This document shows positions 8,219 through 13,793 of a stretch of DNA of 13,793 bases, piece by piece; the stretch's first letter is position 1; the number at the start of each line of letters is the position of its first letter. The position numbers were made by a program, and so were the translations under genes. This stretch comes from JAXIHJ01 sp034189755 (lineage in GTDB: Bacteria > Planctomycetota > Phycisphaerae > SM23-33). The stretch covers positions 1 through 13,793 of the forward strand of contig JAXIHJ010000145.1 of assembly GCA_034189755.1 (NCBI GenBank). The letters run 5' to 3'. The notes under the pieces are model-generated. The model was not told the DNA's origin. It worked only from the letters and a program-made list of their open reading frames with translations, and did not search any database.

Positions 8219-8271
8219 CCAAGCCTGAAACAACTGTTGGAACCTCAGAAAACAGTAAGGAGTTCGAGAAG

Positions 8272-9792
8272 ATGAAACGAATCAGAACTTGGGTGCCGAT
8301 TGTGCCGGCTGCGTTGTTGCTTGCAGTAGTTGCCGGCGTGTATTGCCTGACCATCAAGGCGCACCGTGCATGCGCAGATGAGAATACCGTGCAAGAGGCC
8401 ACTCGCCGGGAACTGGCCGAGCTAAGCGAACATGACCGGCTTTCGGCCCTGTTCCGGGCTGTAGCCAAGGCCGTCAAGCCGGCTGTGGTGGAAGTGCGGG
8501 TGACCAAATGGATTCGCCAGCCAAACCCCGAAGAGCTGTTCCGTCGCTACTTCGGTGATGATTTGCCGTTTCGATTTCGCTTTGAGACCCCGCGCGACCA
8601 GGGACCTAATCGCCGGTTCAGGCAAATGGGTCTCGGCAGCGGCGTGATTGTGGACGCTGCCAAGGGTTACGTCCTGACGAACAATCACGTGGTCGAGGGG
8701 GCCGATAAGGTGGAGGTGGTCCTGGCCGACAAGCGAAAATTCACGGCTGAATGGGTCCGCAGCGACCCGCAAACGGACCTTGCGGTTGTGAAGGTCAGGT
8801 CTGAGCGCCTGGTGGCGGCCCCGCTGGGCGACAGTGATAAAGCGAAGGTCGGTGACTGGGTGTTGGCTATCGGTGCGCCGCGCAATCTGCCGCAGACCGT
8901 TACGGCGGGCATTATTTCCGCCAAGGGCCGCACCAGCCGGCGCCTGCCTGCCGGCAACTATCAAAATTACATTCAGACCGACGCGGCTATTAATCGCGGC
9001 AACTCCGGCGGGCCATTGGTGAATATGCGCGGCGAGGTAATCGGCCTGAATAACTTTATCGTCAGCTACAGCGGCGGCAACGAGGGTATCGGCTTCGCCA
9101 TTCCATCGAACATGGCCGGGCGGATTATGCGGCAGCTCGTGGACACCGGTGAGGTGGTGCGCGGTTACCTCGGCGTGCGCATCCAGGACGTGGACGAAAA
9201 ACTGGCCGAGAGCTTCAACCTGCCCGGCACGAAGGGTGCGCTGGTGGCTATGGTTGCCGAGGACAGCCCGGCCGAGAAAGCCGGACTCAAGGTCGGTGAC
9301 TTCATCGTTGCCGTCGATGGTAAGACCATTGAGAATATCAATCAGCTCCGCAACAAGGTGGCCGGCATCGCGCCCGGCAAAAAGGTGCCGGTAAAAATCT
9401 ACCGCAGAGGTGCGGAGATGACGGTTTACGTGGTTCTTGAGGTTCAGCCCGACGAAATGGCGGGGGCGTTCGGCGAGTCCGACCCGGCCGAAGCGTCGGC
9501 AAAGGGCTATGGCATCAAGGTCGCCACGCTGAGCAGGGAACTTGCCCAAAGGTATGGTTTTAGGGGGTCAACCAGGGGCGTCATCATCACAGAGGTCGAA
9601 CCCGGTTCAGACGCCGCCGACAAGGGCCTGGCGCCGGGCATGGTGATTCTCCAGGTGCAGGGCAAGACGGTGGCTACAGCCCGGCAGTTCGCCAGGGCAA
9701 TCTCCACCGGTGGTGCCGGCGAGGGCGTCCGCCTGCGTGTAATGACCCGCAACGGCACTCAACATTTTGTGTTCATTGTGCCGGCAAAATAG
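8272..9792 (+). CDS. htrA: HtrA/Do-type serine endoprotease with two PDZ domains
   Basis: Protein of 506 residues that degrades or refolds misfolded proteins in the cell envelope. The N-terminus has a membrane helix (about 8-28) ending in an ACA|DEN-like possible signal peptidase site; it may be cleaved or act as an anchor. The trypsin-like domain (about 60-290) shows the full triad: His139 in TNNHVVEG, Asp169 in DPQTDLAVVK and Ser245 in NRGNSGGPL. PDZ1 (about 296-390) starts with the peptide-binding loop GYLGV, and PDZ2 covers about 412-503. The length and order match the DegP/DegQ class. TAAGGAG (8256-8262) lies 9 nt before the ATG. The 232-nt upstream gap with its own -10 box and large hairpin suggests separate, possibly stress-related control. 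It heads the HtrA-Hsp20-Lon block. Confidence 0.97.
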   Translation: MKRIRTWVPIVPAALLLAVVAGVYCLTIKAHRACADENTVQEATRRELAELSEHDRLSALFRAVAKAVKPAVVEVRVTKWIRQPNPEELFRRYFGDDLPFRFRFETPRDQGPNRRFRQMGLGSGVIVDAAKGYVLTNNHVVEGADKVEVVLADKRKFTAEWVRSDPQTDLAVVKVRSERLVAAPLGDSDKAKVGDWVLAIGAPRNLPQTVTAGIISAKGRTSRRLPAGNYQNYIQTDAAINRGNSGGPLVNMRGEVIGLNNFIVSYSGGNEGIGFAIPSNMAGRIMRQLVDTGEVVRGYLGVRIQDVDEKLAESFNLPGTKGALVAMVAEDSPAEKAGLKVGDFIVAVDGKTIENINQLRNKVAGIAPGKKVPVKIYRRGAEMTVYVVLEVQPDEMAGAFGESDPAEASAKGYGIKVATLSRELAQRYGFRGSTRGVIITEVEPGSDAADKGLAPGMVILQVQGKTVATARQFARAISTGGAGEGVRLRVMTRNGTQHFVFIVPAK

Positions 9793-9823
9793 ATCGAGCC
9801 TCTTACACCTTCCGGGTTTGTTG

Positions 9824-9832
9824 TGGTACAAT
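9824..9832 (+). promoter_or_regulatory. Extended -10 promoter upstream of hsp20
   Basis: TGGTACAAT (TG-n-TACAAT) forms an extended -10 box 32 nt past the htrA stop. A CTTACA at 9802-9807 matches 4 of 6 of a -35, but with a long 19-nt spacer. The predicted start near 9839 leaves a UTR of about 125 nt with stems GCGCGA/TCGCGC (about 9841-9877) and GTCCCG/CGGGAC (about 9905-9935). No CIRCE element was seen. Confidence 0.5.
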
Positions 9833-9962
9833 AGACTTAGCGCGAAGGGCTTTTTTGTGTACTGTCGCGCCGGTTTCACGTCGCAGTGGGTGCGGGTTCA
9901 TAAGTCCCGGCGAATCCTGCAGAATGCGCGGGACGCAGACGATTTGGAAAGGGCACAGGGCC

Positions 9963-10379
9963 ATGACGTACGCACTTCAGGCACACAAAGATACAAAAGG
10001 CTCGATCGGCCGGCACATGAACCGATGGGTCAACCACGTGCTCGGCATGAATTATCGAAAGTATTACCCGGCCGAGTCGTGGACGCCGGCTGTGAACCTG
10101 TACGAGGGCGAGGCGGACTACTGCCTGGTGGTGGACCTTGCCGGCGTGCAGGCCGATAAAATCGACCTGAACGTTGAGAATGACAAGATGATTCTATCCG
10201 GCCGGCGCGAAACTCCTCATACCGGCAAGGCCGAAGGCAATCTCAAGCTGCACCTGATGGAGATTGACCACGGCCGATTCTGTCGCTCGCTGGAACTGCC
10301 GCAAGACGTAGACATCGATGGTATCGAGGCCACATACCGCGGCGGATACCTTTGGGTACGGATGCCCAAAAAGGCTTGA
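9963..10379 (+). CDS. hsp20: Hsp20 family small heat shock protein, truncated C-terminal extension
   Basis: Protein of 138 residues; ATP-independent holdase that binds unfolding proteins in the cytoplasm. A short N-terminal arm (1-35) is followed by the alpha-crystallin domain from SWTPAVNLYEGEADY (about 36), through LAGVQADKIDLNVENDKMILSG and GRFCRSLELP, to the end-of-domain signature IEATYRGGYLWVRMPKKA. The protein stops right after that signature. The usual C-terminal extension with an I-x-I/V motif, which links dimers into large oligomers, is missing, and no frameshifted remainder is visible downstream. The ATG at 9963 is chosen for family fit and GGAAAGG (9946-9952) 10 nt upstream. The frame is open for 36 more codons upstream, but that part (MCTVAPVSRR...) is UTR-like. 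It lies between htrA and lon. Confidence 0.93.
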   Translation: MTYALQAHKDTKGSIGRHMNRWVNHVLGMNYRKYYPAESWTPAVNLYEGEADYCLVVDLAGVQADKIDLNVENDKMILSGRRETPHTGKAEGNLKLHLMEIDHGRFCRSLELPQDVDIDGIEATYRGGYLWVRMPKKA

Positions 10380-10410
10380 ACCTTCTGGGTTTGTCCTGCG
10401 CTGAGACCGT

Positions 10411-10429
10411 GGCCGGGACACACCCGGCC
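10411..10429. other. GC-rich hairpin between hsp20 and lon
   Basis: A perfect 7-bp all-GC stem (GGCCGGG with CCCGGCC) and a 5-nt loop lie 32 nt after the hsp20 stop and 38 nt before the lon start. No T-run follows, so it is not a classical terminator. It may stabilise the upstream mRNA end or pause transcription between the two genes. Confidence 0.5.
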
Positions 10430-10466
10430 CGGGGCGTAAACCTGTTGTGCGGCTGAGACACTGAGA

Positions 10467-12941
10467 ATGAAGAAGCCGAGCAAGCCAAAAGTCATAGCTG
10501 AAGACGATTCGGAAATCATTATACGGCCCAGCACTCAGATGGGGGATGACTCGGAGCGTTCGGAAAGGCAGGTAGCTATTCCGACCGAGGCAGCCGTTCT
10601 GGCTGTGCGAAACGTCGTTGTCTTCCCCGGCACGGTTATTCCGCTGGTCATCGGCAGAGCCAAGTCCCAGCGACTGATAGACAAGGTGCTGCCGAATCAA
10701 AAGGTCATCGTAACACTCTGTCAGAAGAAGGCCGAGGTTGATGATCCGGCCCCGGACGACCTGTACCAGGTCGGAGCGGCTGCGATGGTCCTGAAACTGC
10801 TGCGGATGGAGCAGGGCAGCCAGAGCATCATAGTTCACGGGCTGATGCGCGTGCAGGTAGAGCAGTGGCTTGGCACCGAGCCTTACCTGAGGGCGAAAAT
10901 CCGCGTGCTTGCCGACACGGTCCGCCGGAGTACCGAGCTTGAGGCCCTAGTGATGAACGCCCGCAACGCCGCGCAGAGGGCCATTCAGCTTTCGCCGAAC
11001 ATTCCCGAAGAGGCCGGCGTCGTGCTGAATAATATCGATGACCCCGGCTCGCTTGCAGACTTCCTGGCCTCCAATCTCCAGTTGGATGTTCCGGTCAGGC
11101 AGGAGTTGCTGGCTGAGCTCGACGTTTCAAAACGCCTCCGCATGGTCGGCAAGGAACTACAGCACCAGGTGGAGGTGCTCGAGCTTTCAAGCAAGATTCA
11201 CAATCAGGTCAAGGCCAATATCGACAAGTCGCAACGGGAATATTTTCTCCAGGAGCAGCTAAAGGCGATCCGAAAAGAGCTTGGCCAGGCGGATGAAAAA
11301 ACAGCCGAGCTGAATCAGCTAAGGGAAAGTATCAAAGCAGCCGGTATGCCCAAGCCGGTCAAGACCGAGGTAGTCCGCGAATTGTCTCGTCTGGAGCAGG
11401 TGCCCACCATGTCGCCGGAGTATAACGTTATCCGGACGTACCTGGACTGGATGACGGAACTGCCCTGGTCCAGAGTTACCGAGGACATTCTGGACGTCAA
11501 CCGCGCTCGGAAGATTCTCAACAGGGACCACTACGACCTGGAAAAGGTCAAGCGTCGGGTTCTGGAGTTTTTGGCCGTCCGCAAGCTGGCCCCTGAATCG
11601 CGCGGGCCGATCCTGTGTTTTGTCGGGCCGCCGGGCGTCGGCAAGACGTCGCTGGGCCAGTCCATCGCCCGGGCGATGGGCCGGAAGTTTATCCGGATGA
11701 GTCTCGGCGGCATGAGGGACGAGGCCGAATTGCGAGGCCATCGCCGCACCTACATCGGCGCCATGCCGGGGCGGGTTGTTCAGGAAATCCGCAAGGCCGG
11801 CACGGCCAACCCCGTCTTTATGCTCGACGAGCTGGACAAGGTCGGCGCCGACTTCCGCGGAGACCCGACCTCGGCGCTGTTGGAGGTGCTGGACCCCGCA
11901 CAGAACAACACCTTCCAGGACCACTACCTCAACGTGCCGTTTGATCTTTCGAAGGTACTGTTCATTGGCACGGCCAATTATCTGGCCCCTGTGCCGCCGG
12001 CACTGCGGGATCGCCTGGAGGTCATTGAGCTGCCCGGCTATACCAGGCGCGAAAAACTGCGCATCGCCGCTAAATACCTCGTGCCGCGCCAGTGCCGGGA
12101 GAACGGCCTGAAACGTTCGCAGGCCCGGTGGAACGAGCAGGCCATTGCCAGAATCATCGAAGACTACACGCGTGAGGCCGGCGTTCGAGAGCTGGAAAGG
12201 CAAATCGGCACGGTCTGCCGCGGCGTCGCTGCGCTCATTGCCGGCGGCAAGGCAAAGAGTCGCACCGTTACCGGCAGCCTGGTTGGTAAGATGCTGGGCC
12301 CGAGTAAGTACGAAAGTGAAATAGCCCAGCGGACCTCGGTGCCCGGCGTGGCTACGGGCCTGGCATACACGCCTGCCGGCGGGGAGATCATCTTTATCGA
12401 GGCCGCGGCCTACCGGGGCAAGGGTGCACTGATGCTGACCGGGCAGATCGGTGATGTGATGAAGGAATCGGCCCAGGCGGCGCTGAGCCTGGTAAAGAGC
12501 CACGGTGACGAGTTCGGCGTGAATGTCGGCAAACTGGCCGAGCTGGACATCCACATACACGTTCCCGCCGGCGCCGTGCCGAAGGACGGGCCGTCGGCCG
12601 GGGTGGCGATATTCACGGCGCTGGCGAGCCTGTTGTCCAATAGGCCGGCCAGAAGTAACATTGCGATGACCGGTGAAATAACCCTGCGTGGACTCGTCCT
12701 GCCGGTCGGAGGCGTCAAGGAAAAGGTCCTTGCCGCTAAGCGGGCGGGCGTCCAGAGCGTGATCCTGCCGCATCGGAATCGCAAGGACATCGTCGACGTG
12801 CCGCCCGATGCCAGAAAAAGCCTGCGATTTTACTTTGTGAAAAAAGTTCACGAGGTGCTAAGGTGCGCCCTGGTCGAAGACAGGAAACCTTTACGCCGCT
12901 ACAGGCGAAAGGCAAAGGCCGCTGCTGCGAAAAGGAAATAA
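10467..12941 (+). CDS. lon: ATP-dependent Lon protease
   Basis: Protein of 824 residues, normal size for bacterial LonA; a hexameric cytoplasmic protease that unfolds and degrades damaged and regulatory proteins. The N-terminal substrate-recognition domain begins near residue 40 (LAVRNVVVFPGTVIPLVIGR) and is followed by a coiled-coil linker (about 225-290). The AAA+ module has Walker A GPPGVGKTS (387-395) and Walker B FMLDE (451-455). The protease domain has Ser710 in KDGPSAGVA and the GGVKEK motif, with Lys753 at the 43-residue spacing of the E. coli Ser-Lys dyad. All key residues are present. The polar first 35 residues and a basic C-terminal tail (RYRRKAKAAAAKRK) are additions to the core. 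The ribosome binding site is weak, so coupling to hsp20 transcription and modest initiation are possible. It is 87 nt after hsp20. Confidence 0.98.
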   Translation: MKKPSKPKVIAEDDSEIIIRPSTQMGDDSERSERQVAIPTEAAVLAVRNVVVFPGTVIPLVIGRAKSQRLIDKVLPNQKVIVTLCQKKAEVDDPAPDDLYQVGAAAMVLKLLRMEQGSQSIIVHGLMRVQVEQWLGTEPYLRAKIRVLADTVRRSTELEALVMNARNAAQRAIQLSPNIPEEAGVVLNNIDDPGSLADFLASNLQLDVPVRQELLAELDVSKRLRMVGKELQHQVEVLELSSKIHNQVKANIDKSQREYFLQEQLKAIRKELGQADEKTAELNQLRESIKAAGMPKPVKTEVVRELSRLEQVPTMSPEYNVIRTYLDWMTELPWSRVTEDILDVNRARKILNRDHYDLEKVKRRVLEFLAVRKLAPESRGPILCFVGPPGVGKTSLGQSIARAMGRKFIRMSLGGMRDEAELRGHRRTYIGAMPGRVVQEIRKAGTANPVFMLDELDKVGADFRGDPTSALLEVLDPAQNNTFQDHYLNVPFDLSKVLFIGTANYLAPVPPALRDRLEVIELPGYTRREKLRIAAKYLVPRQCRENGLKRSQARWNEQAIARIIEDYTREAGVRELERQIGTVCRGVAALIAGGKAKSRTVTGSLVGKMLGPSKYESEIAQRTSVPGVATGLAYTPAGGEIIFIEAAAYRGKGALMLTGQIGDVMKESAQAALSLVKSHGDEFGVNVGKLAELDIHIHVPAGAVPKDGPSAGVAIFTALASLLSNRPARSNIAMTGEITLRGLVLPVGGVKEKVLAAKRAGVQSVILPHRNRKDIVDVPPDARKSLRFYFVKKVHEVLRCALVEDRKPLRRYRRKAKAAAAKRK

Positions 12942-13041
12942 TTTTACTTGCACGAGGGCTTCTTGAGGCCGTACTCTCAATAAAGCGGTGGTTGTGGCGG
13001 CACACGGCCGCGATGCATGTCTTGATATCTAGGAGCACATT

Positions 13042-13545
13042 ATGTCAAAGAACACTGTCTATAACGGGGTTGGAGCCAAGAGGCTTGATCTCGACGGCGC
13101 GAGCGATAAGAGTGGAAAGAATATGGAATATCTCCTTATCGCCGCACTGTCAGTGATTATCGTTGCCTCACTTGGCCTGACAATCTATTTCAGTCTCTTC
13201 AGCGGGCGACCCACGCACAGAGCTGCCGAGCAATGGTTCAAGTGCCAGAAGTGCGGGAAAGAGTTCTCCATAAAGCCGGAGGACATCCCGCTTGACACAA
13301 TGGGAATAATGATGGTCGGCCCCGGTGCACTGAGGCTGGACTGTCCAGCCTGCGGGGCCAAGAAAAGCGCCTATCAAATGGTCCGCTGCCCGAACCCGGA
13401 CTGCCAGAAGTACTATGTGCCGGAAAGCTCGAAGGATCCGGAAGCCATGTTGCAGGGCAAGGAATTCAAGGACATCTGTCCGTACTGTAAGACGGATCGG
13501 ATACAATGGTACCGCGAGCACCGGAAGAAACGAAAAAAGAAGTAA
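13042..13545 (+). CDS. Single-TM protein with two zinc-ribbon-like modules
   Basis: Protein of 167 residues of unrecognised family. A polar N-terminus (1-28) leads into one membrane helix (about 30-52). The remainder is soluble and carries eight cysteines in two sets of four: Cys68/Cys71 with Cys101/Cys104 (CQKC, CPAC), and Cys116/Cys121 with Cys146/Cys149 (CPNPDC, CPYC). These should bind two zinc ions as zinc ribbons. The C-terminus is strongly basic (HRKKRKKK). By the positive-inside rule the basic tail and ribbons are probably cytoplasmic, though this is not certain. AGGAG (13031-13035) is 6 nt before the ATG at 13042, which supports this start over the Met at residue 28. It lies 100 nt after lon and is followed by a strong terminator, so it may be the last gene of the proteostasis block. 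No function can be assigned. Confidence 0.88.
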   Translation: MSKNTVYNGVGAKRLDLDGASDKSGKNMEYLLIAALSVIIVASLGLTIYFSLFSGRPTHRAAEQWFKCQKCGKEFSIKPEDIPLDTMGIMMVGPGALRLDCPACGAKKSAYQMVRCPNPDCQKYYVPESSKDPEAMLQGKEFKDICPYCKTDRIQWYREHRKKRKKK

Positions 13546-13568
13546 CACGCGCCATTACGATGAGTCAT

Positions 13569-13608
13569 CAGGCCTCGAGGCTCATGAGCTTCGAGGCCTG
13601 TTCTTTTT
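13569..13608 (+). terminator. Intrinsic terminator after the zinc-ribbon gene
   Basis: A 14-bp stem (13569-13582 with 13587-13600, one G-U pair, arm CAGGCCTCGA) and a CATG tetraloop are followed directly by TTCTTTTT. It lies 23 nt past the stop codon and closes the lon-side transcription unit. Confidence 0.88.
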
Positions 13609-13636
13609 GGGCACGCACCTCATGAGAATTCCATAA

Positions 13637-13665
13637 TTGTTTTAGCTTGCGCAGCAGCCTACAAT
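13637..13665 (+). promoter_or_regulatory. Candidate outward promoter near the window end
   Basis: TTGTTT (13637-13642), a 17-nt spacer and TACAAT (13660-13665), located after the terminator and pointing out of the window. Downstream are a TTTCGG/CCGAAA hairpin (about 13685-13701) and the inverted repeat AAAAGTT-gtg-AACTTTT (13699-13715), a possible operator. No start codon with a ribosome binding site is evident before 13793. The final bases (an eight-C run and a T run) may be a contig end. Confidence 0.5.
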
Positions 13666-13793
13666 ACTAAGGTAGGAGGCAGGGTTTCGGTTTGCCCGAA
13701 AAGTTGTGAACTTTTGAACACTTGCGGGCGGCCTGGCATGATACTCCGGCGCGTCCCCCCCCGCGCGCCACATGTTGGCCGCCCATCTTTTTT

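Noticed and set aside
8422..9549. 375-codon minus-strand open frame
   Set aside because: Antisense of htrA, whose catalytic motifs are all in the plus-strand frame.
9833..9962. ROSE-type RNA thermometer in the hsp20 leader
   Set aside because: Stems exist, but none clearly pairs with the GGAAAGG ribosome binding site.
11319..12851. 510-codon minus-strand open frame
   Set aside because: Antisense of lon; His/Gln/Arg-rich with no recognisable domain, while the plus strand has complete Lon motifs.
13734..13752. Sigma54-like TGGCATG motif near the window end
   Set aside because: The -24 half resembles the consensus but the -12 half (expected TTGC) is absent.

Overview
The window reads as a moderately GC-rich bacterial chromosome fragment, most likely from Planctomycetota and possibly Phycisphaerae/Sedimentisphaerales-like. 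The reasons are a 16S rRNA gene that stands alone without a linked 23S (common in planctomycetes), a 16S variant at the EUB338 site, and the style of the protein families (vWA/DUF58, YfhO-like GT-C protein, membrane TPR-like protein, HtrA). This assignment is inference; the 16S gene would settle it.

Layout. Positions 1-455 are a 16S trailer full of palindromes, ending (minus strand) in a canonical intrinsic terminator. Positions 456-2053 are a complete 16S rRNA gene on the minus strand, about 1598 nt, with an intact anti-Shine-Dalgarno end and a 40-nt insertion relative to E. coli in helix 22. Positions 2054-2747 hold a hairpin-rich leader and two sigma70-type promoters facing the 16S gene. 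Positions 2748-3794 (minus) encode a two-TM protein with TPR-like helical repeats. A hairpin-rich divergent region (3795-4033) separates it from a plus-strand cluster of a DUF58/vWA protein, a small 102-residue protein and a large YfhO-like membrane protein with an extracytoplasmic beta-rich domain.

From about 8040 onward the plus strand is a proteostasis block: HtrA/Do-type periplasmic protease with two PDZ domains, a short Hsp20 that ends right after the alpha-crystallin domain, and Lon protease. A small membrane protein with two four-cysteine zinc-ribbon modules follows, closed by a strong intrinsic terminator. The block pairs envelope proteolysis (HtrA) with a cytoplasmic holdase (Hsp20) and cytoplasmic ATP-dependent degradation (Lon).

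The final 185 nt hold no gene, but contain a plausible outward promoter and an inverted repeat; the end may be a contig end. I saw no CRISPR array, transposase, phage gene or tRNA. The most unusual features are the 16S helix-22 insertion, the free-standing 16S unit with its own terminator, several very long perfect palindromes, and a large structured leader in front of htrA built on a dispersed GC-rich repeat.
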